A stretch of DNA of 42,354 nucleotides, from NCBI GenBank assembly GCA_040255445.1, contig JBDZUZ010000015.1, positions 1 through 42,354 on the forward strand, read 5' to 3'. Under the pieces are notes generated by a model. The model saw nothing but the letters and a program-made list of their open reading frames with translations, was not told where the DNA came from and made no database searches. This document shows, in pieces, positions 1 to 12,640 of the stretch. Source of the DNA: JBDZUZ01 sp040255445. GTDB lineage: Bacteria > Planctomycetota > Phycisphaerae > Phycisphaerales > UBA1924. How positions within the stretch are numbered: position 1 is the first letter of the stretch; every line of letters starts with the position of its first letter. The position numbers and the translations under genes are program-made.

Positions 1-91
1 TGGAACCAGGCGCGGGGGTCGATGCGCCCGGCGCGGGGGCTCTCCAGGACATCATCGGGGAGCGGGGGGAGCTCTTCGGTGGTGATGCCGA

Positions 92-2184
<2,093 letters not shown>

Positions 2185-2188
<4 letters not shown>

Positions 2189-3177
2189 TTGCCGCCCTCC
2201 GGGTAGACGTGGTCGGCGGTGTTGACGAGGGATCGCGGGAGCGGTCGGCTGAGTTTCTCGGCGACGAGTGTGTTGACGGCGATGCGGACGCGGGGCGGCT
2301 GGGGGCCGACAGGGGTCTTGGAGGGGCCGGCGATGATGATCGCGGCGAGGTCCTCGCCCTGGTCCCTGGGGTCGATGCCGGTGCCGACGAGCGCGCCGGC
2401 TTTGACCATCGGCGCGGAGAAGCCCAGGACGGGCACGTTGGCGCGGACACCGGCGAGCAGGACAGCGCGGAGCACGGCGGCGTCGTAGACGGCCGAGTCG
2501 GCGGAGGTCCAGATCAGGTCGACCTTGGTTGCGAGCAGTGCGTCGAGCGCGGCGGCGACGCTGGTGTGTCTGGAGACATCGACGAGGACGAGTTCGTACT
2601 CGGGTTCGAGGGCGGCGCGGAGGGCGGTGGCGGAGGCGAGGCTGCCGGCGTTGCGCGAGTCGTGGAGTGCGCCGATGCGCTTGGCGTGGGGCGCTGCGCT
2701 CTTCATCAGGCGGACCTGGGCTTCGATCGGGACTTCGGTGGTGATGCCGCGGGAGCGTTGATCGGCGGTGAGGCCGATGGCGGCGGGGTCGCTGATCATG
2801 CAGTAGTAGAAGTCTGAGGTGGCGGGGAGGTCTTTGAGGAACCTGGCGGCGGCGGGTCCGCCGATCGCGACGAGCCGGGCGCCCGAGGCGGCGAGGGCGT
2901 TGACGTCCGCGGAGGCGAGAGGGACGGCGCGGACGGTGTCGACGCCGGCGAGCCCCTTGCGGAGTCCTTCGGCGGCGGCGGCGTAGGGCGCGGCGTCGGA
3001 GCTGAGGACGGCGACGATCTCGCCGGCGAGTTCCATCGCGGCCTGCTCGCTGTTGTTCTCCCCGATCTTCGCGCCGGCCGGCGCTGTGATGGCGCAGGCG
3101 AGCAGCAGCGACCCCAGCAGGGCGAAGAGCCGCTGGTAGAAGCCGTGCGCGGGATGGTTCGGGCGAGGGGGGTGCAT
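2185..3177 (-). CDS. ABC_sub_bind-type periplasmic binding protein, probable sensor subunit
   Basis: A 330-residue exported protein. The signal peptide covers about residues 1-36, with a hydrophobic core LFALLGSLLLACAI and an AGA cleavage site. The mature part has the two-lobed type 1 periplasmic-binding fold of the ABC_sub_bind family: IVAVLSSDAAPYAAAAEGLRKGL at the start, LVAIGGPAAARF, then ISDPAAIGL, KRIGALHDSRNAGS, DLIWTSADSAVY and VPVLGFSAPMVKAGALVGTGID in the expected order. No permease or ATPase gene is next to it. It lies 20 bp after the TonB-dependent receptor and overlaps the hybrid kinase by 4 bp. This placement suggests it presents a ligand to the kinase instead of feeding a transporter; that role is inferred. 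The ligand cannot be told from sequence. Confidence 0.88.
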
Positions 3178-3197
3178 CGCGGGGCTGCGGGCTGCGA

Positions 3198-5321
3198 TCA
3201 GAAGCGGATCTGGAGGCGGGCGAGGAGTGTGCGGCCGGGGGTTTCGACGCCGGTGAGCGAGCCGGCCTGTCGGACGGGGTCGTCGCTGGAGTCGAGGAGG
3301 TCGTGGACGCCGATGAGGAGTTCGGCGTTGGCGTTGAACTTGTACGAGGCGGTGAGGTCGAGGATGTGGGACTGGCCGACGAGTTGGTGTCCGTTGGCCG
3401 CGGTGTCGGGTGAATGCGTGACGCCGGCGGCGCGGTAGTTGCTCGCGAGCGTGAGCTTGTCTGTGGCGTTGAAGCGTGTGCGGATGCCGGCGGTGTGCGT
3501 GGCGGGCTTCCAGCCGCGGATCGACTGGGCGGGCTCATCGGTGTTGAGGAAGTTGAAGGCGTACCACGGGGAGATCGAGAAGCGTTCGCCCGAGAAGGTG
3601 AGTTCGGTCTCGAAGCCGTAGCCGTCGGCGCCGGCGATGTTCTGGAACTGGACGAGCTGGCGGCCCAGGCTCAGGGGGTCATCGAGGATCTCGAAGCCGA
3701 TGAGGTCTTCGTAGCGGTGGTAGTAGCCGTCGATGCGGATCGAGATCCACTCCTTGATCTCGCCGGCGTACCCGGCCTCGATGGCGTAGATCTGTTCGTT
3801 ATCGAGGTTGTCGTTCTCGATGAAGTCGAGGCCGTAGAGGCCGGGGAAGGCGGCGATGGGGGCCTGCTGGCCGTCGAGGCCGCGGGTGGCGGCGAGTGGC
3901 GCGCGGAAGGACTTGGCGACCGCAGCGCGGAGGATGTGTTCCTTTTTGGGGTCGAGGGCGTAGAGGGCGGCGAGGCGGGCGGACCAGTCGGTGCTGGTCT
4001 CGCTGTAGTAGTCGGCGCGGAGCTGGGTCTCGAAGGTGAGGGTGTCGGTGGCGTTGTAGCGGTGGATGCCGAAGAGGCCCAGCCACCAGGCCGACTCGTT
4101 GCCGCCGCTGACGACCGAGACGCCGGGGCGGTTCTCGAAATCGACGACGACGGAGCGGATGTTGCCGCCGAGCGTGAGGCTGTGCTTCTCGTTCAGCTCG
4201 CGGGTGATCTGGAGCTCGAGGTCGTTCTCCGCGGCGCGATAGCCCCAGAATTGCGGGTTGTCGTTGTCGTCGAAGTTGCCGAACCAGCGGATGTAGAAGG
4301 AGCCGTCGTCGAGATCGCGCTCGAGGCCGGCGTGGAGGCGGATGACGGAGGAGGAGAAATCCTCCTGGGGGAGTGTGCCGGCGAACTCGAAGGCGCCGCG
4401 TTCGTTGCGGGCGTGGGCGGCGCCGAAGCGGACACGGGCGTCTTCGGTCACTCGATAGACGCCCTCGCTGGTGATCGAGAAGCGACGGCCGAAGTCATCG
4501 GCCATGGATTCGTTGCTGCCGCCGACATCGGTGGAGGAGTCGTGCTCGTGCCAGCCGACGGAGGTGGAGAGGCTGAGCTTCTTGCGGGTGAAGGCGAAGC
4601 GGCCCTGGGCATCGAGGTCGCCGTATTGGTTGAGCGTGCTGGTGAGGAGGACGCCGCCCAAATCTTCGGGCTTCTTCTGGATGATGTTGATGACGCCGTT
4701 GAACGCGTTGGCGCCCCAGGCTCCGCCGCCGGGGCCGCGGACGACCTCGATGCGCTCGATGTCCTCGGCGAAGAGGGGGAGGGTGGAGAAATCGGCGCCG
4801 CCGTAGATGGGGTTGTTGGCGTTTCGGCCGTCGATGAGGGTCAGGGTGCGGTCGGAGAACTCGAAGTGCATGCCGCGGATGCCCATGGCGGTGCGGTTGC
4901 GGTCGAGGCGGAGGACATCGACGCCGGGCGTGAAGCGGAGGAGGTCGGCGACATCGGTGTGACCGCTGAAGTGGATGAAGTCCTGATCCAGGATCGTGAT
5001 CGGCACGGCGGCGAGGGTGATGGGTGTCGCGGAGCGCGAGGCGCTGACGACCACGGGGACATCGGCGAAGAGGAGGAGGTCGTCCGCGATGAGGTCGGCG
5101 GGGTCGGGCGCGGTGTCGGCCGCCTTGACGGGTTCGCCGGTGTCTGCGGGCGCCTCGGAACCAGCGACCGCCGCGGCGGGCTGGGTCGGAGTGGGCTCCG
5201 GGGCCGGGGGCTCGCCCGCCGCGGACGAGGTGATGCAGGCGGCGAAGAACCAGGCCCGGCGTGGAGCTGGCAATCGGGGCCGGCGCGGAGCGAAACGCAG
5301 CAGTGGCGCTGAGGGACCCAT
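3198..5321 (-). CDS. TonB-dependent outer-membrane receptor
   Basis: A 707-residue receptor. The ATG at 5321 is chosen because a GGAG lies about 7 bases upstream and the longer open frame upstream reads as non-coding. Residues 35-85 are a Pro/Ala/Glu-rich spacer. The plug domain is at about 88-220: DVPVVVSASRS, VADLLRFTPGVDVLR, RGMHFEFSDRTLTLIDGR, IERIEVVRGPGGGAWGANAFNGVINII. The rest is a beta-barrel with alternating aromatic and polar strands, ending in LARLQIRF with the C-terminal Phe used for outer-membrane assembly. The plug resembles colicin I/vitamin B12-type receptors, but the substrate is not predictable. The N-terminal signal peptide is weak (Arg-rich, then WFFAACI). It is the first gene of the operon with the binding protein and kinase, so it may act in signal intake as well as uptake. 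Confidence 0.92.
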   Translation of the reverse strand: MGPSAPLLRFAPRRPRLPAPRRAWFFAACITSSAAGEPPAPEPTPTQPAAAVAGSEAPADTGEPVKAADTAPDPADLIADDLLLFADVPVVVSASRSATPITLAAVPITILDQDFIHFSGHTDVADLLRFTPGVDVLRLDRNRTAMGIRGMHFEFSDRTLTLIDGRNANNPIYGGADFSTLPLFAEDIERIEVVRGPGGGAWGANAFNGVINIIQKKPEDLGGVLLTSTLNQYGDLDAQGRFAFTRKKLSLSTSVGWHEHDSSTDVGGSNESMADDFGRRFSITSEGVYRVTEDARVRFGAAHARNERGAFEFAGTLPQEDFSSSVIRLHAGLERDLDDGSFYIRWFGNFDDNDNPQFWGYRAAENDLELQITRELNEKHSLTLGGNIRSVVVDFENRPGVSVVSGGNESAWWLGLFGIHRYNATDTLTFETQLRADYYSETSTDWSARLAALYALDPKKEHILRAAVAKSFRAPLAATRGLDGQQAPIAAFPGLYGLDFIENDNLDNEQIYAIEAGYAGEIKEWISIRIDGYYHRYEDLIGFEILDDPLSLGRQLVQFQNIAGADGYGFETELTFSGERFSISPWYAFNFLNTDEPAQSIRGWKPATHTAGIRTRFNATDKLTLASNYRAAGVTHSPDTAANGHQLVGQSHILDLTASYKFNANAELLIGVHDLLDSSDDPVRQAGSLTGVETPGRTLLARLQIRF

Positions 5322-5746
5322 GACCGATCTCCGGCGGCGCTGATAGCCCGTCCTGGGGCGTCGGCGCGGCGATGTGCTGAGGCTCGACTCATCGGCCGGG
5401 TCCTTTATCGGGTTGCGTTGTGTGCTGACGAACTCTGAACACAGGGTTTGGAACAGGTGATATTGCTGACGGGGGTTTCCCTTCCCGGCAGGCTGTTCAG
5501 GGGGCGTGTGACACGCCGGGGGCGTCGGGACCCGCCTTTGGGCGTTCGCAAAGCCGTCGGCCCGTCCGATCCCGGGGTGGGGAATGTTCGTATAGGTCAA
5601 TGTGCCCGAATGTGGTCGGTGCGGTTGGCTAGAGGGGTTCTTCCGACCGATATTGAGTGATCCGCCCACGCGACATTTGGGCACCGACGGACGGTTCACA
5701 CCGGCGACGGAATCACCGGATCCGCTTACTGCGGGAGGGCAACACG
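5322..5746. other. 425-bp divergent intergenic region
   Basis: This non-coding stretch separates the start of the TonB receptor gene (minus) from prkA (plus). It must hold both promoters. I find no convincing sigma70-type pair; a weak TTGGCT (5625-5630) with GATATT (5649-5654), 18 bp apart, could serve prkA. A perfect 15-bp dyad lies at 5503-5517. I looked for a cobalamin or TPP riboswitch on the minus strand and found neither the B12 box nor the TPP core. Confidence 0.6.
5503..5517. promoter_or_regulatory. 15-bp perfect dyad, candidate operator
   Basis: GGCGTGTGACACGCC reads GGCGTGT-G-ACACGCC, a perfect 7+1+7 inverted repeat. It sits about 180 bp upstream of the TonB receptor start and 230 bp upstream of prkA. 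A one-base spacer fits a dimeric regulator better than an RNA hairpin. No regulator gene is adjacent, so the binding protein is unknown. Confidence 0.35.
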
Positions 5747-7897
<2,151 letters not shown>

Positions 7898-7922
7898 CCG
7901 AGGCCGGGTGCGCGAGCGGGCG

Positions 7923-7974
7923 GCAGGGCATAGGTCCTATGGGTCCTATAGGTCCTATAGGACCTATTGCCTGC
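7923..7974. repeat. 9-bp tandem repeat inside a long hairpin between convergent genes
   Basis: Four 9-bp units follow each other after a leading AT: AGGTCCTAT, GGGTCCTAT, AGGTCCTAT, AGGACCTAT (7932-7967). The last unit is the inverted form. The outer arms GCAGGGCATAGGTCCTAT (7923-7940) and the complement of 7957-7974 match at 16 of 18 positions around a 16-base loop. The element fills most of the 84 bp between the stop codons of prkA (plus) and the 1277-residue gene (minus). It could act as a two-way transcription terminator although it has no T tract. Confidence 0.75.
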
Positions 7975-7981
7975 GTGCCGC

Positions 7982-10900
7982 TCACATCATCGTCCGCGCC
8001 CACTCCACCGCCTGCACCGACAGGAATCCCGCGAGCGGGAGCATCGTGGCGCGGAAGATCGGGTCTTCGGTCCAGGGCGCGAAAGCGCCTTCGCGGAGCG
8101 AGCGGATCCGGGTGATGAGCGTTGCCGCCTGCTTCGCCAGGCGTTCCGCGGTGTGGTGATCGATCTCGGGCGGGCGCGATGCTGTCTTCTCGGGGCGCTC
8201 GGCCGCGGCGAGACCGCCGTCACCGCTTGCTTCGACTTCCGCTCCATTACTCGCGCGGCGGGGGCCGGCGCGGCGCTTGCCGCCGGGTCGACCTGATCCC
8301 TTCGCGGCGTCTTCGGTTTCGCGCTTCGCCCACCGCTCGCCCGCGACGCCGTTGCCGTCGTCGCCGGGGAGGCAATCGGAGCTGTCGGCGCTCGGCTCGA
8401 TGTGGTCCTGGTGTTCTTCGATGCACATGCGCGGGTTGAGGGCCCAGCGTTCGAGGCGCGTGATCGCCACGGTGCGGGCGTATTCGGCAGCGCGGCGGAC
8501 CATGAACCCCGCGTAGACCGCGATGAGCAGCGAGAGGCCGAAGAACATCACGGTGGTCCAGCTCAGGGGCCACGCATCGAACCGCGAGTGCAGCGCGAGT
8601 GTGGAGAGCAGGATGAGCGCCACGGGCCAATAGATGCGGCCGTTGATCGCGGCGGTGTCGCGGCCGATCTCCTGCACATCGATCAGCGAGCCGACCAGAC
8701 GACGGTCGACCCCCGTCTCGCGGGCGTACCGGCGCAGCCGCGTGTCGCTCCACTTGGCCCACGATCCGTACGAGAGGTTGCGGATGTAGCGGTTGTAGAC
8801 GCGGGCTGAGTCCCACACGACGAAGACCGCGGCGTTGAGCACGATCGCGAGCGTGATCGCGGCGGTGGCATCGACGGCTCGGGCGATGTCGCCGCGGACG
8901 GCGTAGAGGTACGGCGGGTCGACCCAGAAGACCATCATGGCCAGCAGGATGAAGGGTGTGGCGACGGCCGCGATTCGGAGCGCGGCGGCGGCGGGGTGCA
9001 GGCGGCCGTGGAGTTCGCGGCAGAGCTTCTCGGCGTCGACGACGCGGCGCTGGTGATCGGCCAGCGGCGGATCCCAAGTCAGCACCGCGAACCCGTTCCT
9101 GGCCCTGAGCGCCATACGGCGGAAGAAGCCGCCGGCGCCGCTGTCGAGTGTCGCGGTGATCACGCCGCCGTTGCTCTCTTCGGGCGGACAGCCGTTGCCG
9201 GGAGCGCCGGGCGCCGGTCCGCGTGGTATGGTCCGTACACCGCCTTCGTTGCCCTCGTCGCCGTCATCGCCGCGGCGCGAGCGCAGGTACGCGGAGATGT
9301 GGTACCACAGGAAGCCGATCCCGATGAGGATGGCGACGACGCGGAGCAGTTCCGTCGGCCAGACGCTGACACCGTTGGACCAGGAGAAGGGCTCGCCCTG
9401 GCCCACCGACCCCCACGCGACGATGAAGAGCGCGATGGCGATCGCGGTCCAGACGACACCGACGATCAGGAAGCCCTCGCGGTGGATGCTGCGCCAGGCG
9501 AGGGACTCGCCCTCGCCTTCGGCGTGGCGCGGGAGCGCGGAGCCTTCCTTGTAGCGCCAGGTCCAGGTGAGGAAGACGATGATGACGCACGCGGCGAACG
9601 CGATGCACAGGAAGATGATCAGCCGGGTGGCGTCGTGCCAGGTGCCGGTGGCGACAGCGAGGAACGCGATCGAGAAGAGCGTGGTGATCGCGGCGATGTA
9701 GGGTCCGAGGAACATGGCGCGTCGGCGCCGCTGCGAGGCCTCGGGGTAGAGGCCGATCAGCCGGGAGGTGACGATCAGCGCGATGCCGCCGAGCCCGGCG
9801 AGCAGCACAAGGAGACGGCCGGCGCGGTCGAGCGTGAAAGCGACGAGACCGGGACGGAGGTTCGTGGCGTAGAAGGCGCGGTCTTCGGGCTGTTCGTCCT
9901 GGCTGGTGGCATCGGGGAGTTTGATCGCGCCGTTGCGGGAGATCTCGAAGATGCGGCCGTCGGGTTGTGCGCCCGCGAGCAGCGCATGCACATCCTGCTT
10001 CCAGGTGCGCGCCGACTCGCTCGTGTCGTCGTCTCGTGTGAAACGGTTGACGACGGCGTCCCCGGTGTCCAGGGCGGCGAAGCCCTGCAGCACGGTGAGG
10101 AACGTGGCGGCCTGGTACGACGAGCGGAAGGGCGGGATGCCGCCCTGCAGTTCCGGGTGGAGTGCGAGGCCCAGGTGCGAGGCCACGATCATGTTGCGCA
10201 TGATGCCGTAGTCGGATGGGTCGGTGTACTGGGCGTAGAGGTCGGTCGCGATGATCATGACATGCGGGAAGTGGCGGCGGACCATCTGGATGACCGGCCG
10301 CACATCCCAGCGGTCCGAAGCGCCGATGAAGACAGCGCGCAGTTTGCCCGAGCGGGAGATGCGCAGTTCCTCGGCCTTCTGCCGAAGGGCGCGGTAGATG
10401 TAGTCGAGCTGGGGCTGGCCGCTCGAGGCGATCGCGGCGTCGAGGCTTGCGGCGGTGCCGTTGCCGTTCGCCCCCGAGCGGGATCGGTCGGCGCGGGGCA
10501 CCGTGAGCGTGTCGCCGTCCACGGCCGCGAGGTAGGAGATCGGAACAAGGTTTCCGGCGGTGTCGCCCGCGGCGGCTTCGAATGAGGTTCGCAGCGCGCG
10601 GCCGAATTCGGTGTCGCGCTCGTGGATGATGGCGACGACGTTGCGGGGATCGTTGAGAGAGACGCCGCGGAGCCGCATCTCGGTGACGAGGAGTGAGAGG
10701 AGGCGGCGGTCAGTGCCCAAGACTCGGTGCACGGGGAGGCGGCCGTCGCGTTGCCCGGCCTTTTCCTGCTCGATCCAGCGTTCGATGTTGTCGCGGACGG
10801 TCTTCGCACCGGTCGCGACACCCTTGAAGAGCGTCTCCGCATCGGCTGTCGACGTTGCGTTGAGGCAGACAAAGTCCGGCCAGTCGGTTTCTTCGCGGTT

Positions 10901-11815
10901 CGCGAGTTCGACGACATCATGCAGGAGCGATGTCGAGCTCGTCCGCATCAGGATGGCCTGCGGCACCAGGTGTGCGTGGGCTTCTCTGAGATTGCTGCCC
11001 CAGGACGGCATCGTGACGGGGCGGGCGATGTTCTGATCCGCGTTCAGCGATGTCGGGGCGGGTCCGCCGATCCGGGCGATGAGCCGCTCGAAAGCCGCGA
11101 GCTCTTGCTTGTTGACACCGCCCAGTGCGCCCCGGCCGTAGTACAGAACGAGGCAGGGGCGGCTGAGGATGCTGCCTTGATCGGGATCGCCTTCGGGCCG
11201 CCACCACTCGTAGGCGATGATGCCGTTGAGGTCGGTGGGTCGGTCGGCGTCGTTGTAGAGCGGGTTCTCGAAGTAGAACACACTGCGGGAGGATTCGGGC
11301 GCCAGGCCGAGGCGGTGCAGTGCGCCGATCACGGCCTGCCGCTGCGTCATGCGGTTCTCTTCCGCATCGGGCGTGCGGCTGTCGTCGAGGGGGACCGCGA
11401 GGACGGTGACGGGGACGGGGGGGCCGGAGGTCTGCTGCGACACATCGGGCGCATCCTCCTGCGTGACGGTCTGCGATTCATCGGTGAACCACTTGAAGTC
11501 GCTCGAGTTCGCGATGCGGCGCATCAGGGCGGCGTAGGCGGCGTCGGAGATGCCGCTTGTTTGCCTGCTGTTGGCGTCTGGGTTCTTCACCGCAGCGCGC
11601 CACTCCAGCCACGCCGCGCCGAGCGGGTCTTCCCAGAGACGGGTTTGCGCGCGGAGCGATGCCGCGGCGGGCTGCGCATCCGCGGGGAGCACAGCGCCTT
11701 CCTGCGTGGGTGGTCGTTTGCTCCCTGCCGGTGTCGTGGCGACGGTGCCGACCAATCCACCGATCAGCGCGAGAATGACAGCGCTGAACCATCCTTCGAA
11801 CCCGCGGCCTTGCAT
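7982..11815 (-). CDS. Large receptor-like multi-pass membrane protein of unknown function
   Basis: A 1277-residue protein that I do not recognise. ATG at 11815 with GAGGA six bases upstream. Visible layout: one N-terminal TM helix (about 10-27); a large non-membrane part (about 30-660); about ten TM helices (664-686, 701-722, 731-752, 780-801, 822-841, 944-963, 983-1001, 1061-1075, 1085-1106, possibly 1253-1268); and a charged, low-complexity stretch 1135-1220. The soluble part has two sections. Residues 270-360 and 390-580 read like a type 1 periplasmic-binding (Rossmann-like) fold: NVVAIIHERDTEFGRAL, then LRAVFIGASDRWDVRPVI, HVMIIATDLYAQ and FRSSYQAATFLTVLQGF. If the first helix is an anchor, this part is periplasmic. 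No kinase, cyclase or nucleotide-binding motif is visible. Its neighbours give no hint. The reading as a ligand sensor is inferred. Confidence 0.85.
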   Translation of the reverse strand: MQGRGFEGWFSAVILALIGGLVGTVATTPAGSKRPPTQEGAVLPADAQPAAASLRAQTRLWEDPLGAAWLEWRAAVKNPDANSRQTSGISDAAYAALMRRIANSSDFKWFTDESQTVTQEDAPDVSQQTSGPPVPVTVLAVPLDDSRTPDAEENRMTQRQAVIGALHRLGLAPESSRSVFYFENPLYNDADRPTDLNGIIAYEWWRPEGDPDQGSILSRPCLVLYYGRGALGGVNKQELAAFERLIARIGGPAPTSLNADQNIARPVTMPSWGSNLREAHAHLVPQAILMRTSSTSLLHDVVELANREETDWPDFVCLNATSTADAETLFKGVATGAKTVRDNIERWIEQEKAGQRDGRLPVHRVLGTDRRLLSLLVTEMRLRGVSLNDPRNVVAIIHERDTEFGRALRTSFEAAAGDTAGNLVPISYLAAVDGDTLTVPRADRSRSGANGNGTAASLDAAIASSGQPQLDYIYRALRQKAEELRISRSGKLRAVFIGASDRWDVRPVIQMVRRHFPHVMIIATDLYAQYTDPSDYGIMRNMIVASHLGLALHPELQGGIPPFRSSYQAATFLTVLQGFAALDTGDAVVNRFTRDDDTSESARTWKQDVHALLAGAQPDGRIFEISRNGAIKLPDATSQDEQPEDRAFYATNLRPGLVAFTLDRAGRLLVLLAGLGGIALIVTSRLIGLYPEASQRRRRAMFLGPYIAAITTLFSIAFLAVATGTWHDATRLIIFLCIAFAACVIIVFLTWTWRYKEGSALPRHAEGEGESLAWRSIHREGFLIVGVVWTAIAIALFIVAWGSVGQGEPFSWSNGVSVWPTELLRVVAILIGIGFLWYHISAYLRSRRGDDGDEGNEGGVRTIPRGPAPGAPGNGCPPEESNGGVITATLDSGAGGFFRRMALRARNGFAVLTWDPPLADHQRRVVDAEKLCRELHGRLHPAAAALRIAAVATPFILLAMMVFWVDPPYLYAVRGDIARAVDATAAITLAIVLNAAVFVVWDSARVYNRYIRNLSYGSWAKWSDTRLRRYARETGVDRRLVGSLIDVQEIGRDTAAINGRIYWPVALILLSTLALHSRFDAWPLSWTTVMFFGLSLLIAVYAGFMVRRAAEYARTVAITRLERWALNPRMCIEEHQDHIEPSADSSDCLPGDDGNGVAGERWAKRETEDAAKGSGRPGGKRRAGPRRASNGAEVEASGDGGLAAAERPEKTASRPPEIDHHTAERLAKQAATLITRIRSLREGAFAPWTEDPIFRATMLPLAGFLSVQAVEWARTMM

Positions 11816-12144
11816 GACTCGTCCTCGCGCCCACTGTCTCCGTGTGGCGGCGGGAACCCGCGGTCGGCGTCGGAGCGCATCAGCGCGGCGTCCCCATCAG
11901 CGGTCCACCCATGGCCCGCTCTCCCCTTGAAAGCCACCCTAAACCCTTGCGGCGTCTGGTACAAGGGAGATCTGGTCCGGCCGCGGGCCGCGTGGGCCGG
12001 CGATGCGTCGGGAGGAGTCGTGACATTCGCGGCGGGAACGGCGTGTTGAGCCGAGCAGGGGCGGTTGGTGCGGGCGGAGGCGCAATTTCTGCCATACTTG
12101 TGAGGCAGCGGAGTCATTGGAGAATCTGGCGGGAGATTCAGCGG
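11816..12144. other. 329-bp divergent intergenic region
   Basis: Non-coding stretch between the start of the 1277-residue gene (minus) and the first zinc-ribbon gene (plus). Apart from a candidate extended -10 element at 12090-12098, I see no clear signal. Frames reading into it lack coding character. Confidence 0.55.
12090..12098 (+). promoter_or_regulatory. Candidate extended -10 element of the zinc-ribbon gene pair
   Basis: TGC-CATACT forms an extended -10 (TGn plus hexamer) 46 bp upstream of the ATG at 12145. No good -35 hexamer is present at 17 bp, as is usual for extended -10 promoters. The match is short and the call rests on position. Confidence 0.3.
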
Positions 12145-12624
12145 ATGGGGTTCTGCCCGGACTGTCAGTACGACCTGCGTGACCTGCCGGCGGGGGTGTG
12201 CCCCGAGTGCGGCGCGGCGTTTCATCCGCGTGATTTGGTCGCGGTGGTCGGAGCGCCGAGGCCGGTGCATGTGTTGTTGTGGTGGTTGCACTGGATCATG
12301 GCGGGTTGGGCGCTGATCGTGTTCGGTGTGTTCCAGTCCACGCGGGCGGTGGGCGGCCTGATCATCGGGCACTGGCCGCAGTACATGGTGGATGATCCGG
12401 GGACGATCCCTGGGCTCGAGCCGTTTCTGTTCGCGAGTCTTGCGGGCTGTATGGCACTGCCGCTTGCATGGAGCGGGTGTATGGTGCTCCCGGTCGTTCT
12501 GGCGGTGCGGCACCGTGAGGTGATGGGCGCGCTGATGCTGGTCGCGGCGATCGTCTTGCAGCTGGCTGGTGTGTTACTGCTCTGGAACGATCCGTTCGGG
12601 ACGATCGAGTGGTGGCTCGATTGA
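12145..12624 (+). CDS. Small zinc-ribbon membrane protein, first of a tandem pair
   Basis: A 159-residue protein. The ATG at 12145 has GGGAG nine bases upstream and puts the zinc ribbon at the very N-terminus: CPDCQYDLRDLPAGVCPECG, four Cys that can bind one zinc ion. This ribbon, with the YDLRxLP core, is common in planctomycete proteins of unknown role. Three to four hydrophobic helices follow (LLWWLHWIMAGWALIVFGV, FLFASLAGCMALPLAW, MVLPVVLAV, LMLVAAIVLQLAGVLLLW). The protein ends in IEWWLD, near the LEWFWG end of its neighbour. The open frame reaches back to 11842, but the upstream part is not coding-like. The second copy begins 16 bp downstream, so the two are probably co-transcribed. Function unknown. 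Confidence 0.8.
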   Translation: MGFCPDCQYDLRDLPAGVCPECGAAFHPRDLVAVVGAPRPVHVLLWWLHWIMAGWALIVFGVFQSTRAVGGLIIGHWPQYMVDDPGTIPGLEPFLFASLAGCMALPLAWSGCMVLPVVLAVRHREVMGALMLVAAIVLQLAGVLLLWNDPFGTIEWWLD

Positions 12625-12640
12625 AGCGGGGGCGTGGCGG

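Noticed and set aside
2189..3538. Upstream extension of the hybrid kinase open frame (to 1148 residues)
   Set aside because: The extra N-terminal part is Ser/Pro/Arg-rich and antisense-like in style, and overlaps the well-supported binding-protein gene on the same strand in another frame.
3414..5312. 632-residue plus-strand open frame antisense to the TonB receptor
   Set aside because: Gly/Val/Glu/Ala-rich complement of the receptor coding sequence; no domain content.
5322..5600. Possible cobalamin or TPP riboswitch ahead of the TonB receptor gene
   Set aside because: Neither the B12-box core nor the TPP consensus is present on the minus strand; only GC-rich sequence and one short dyad are seen.
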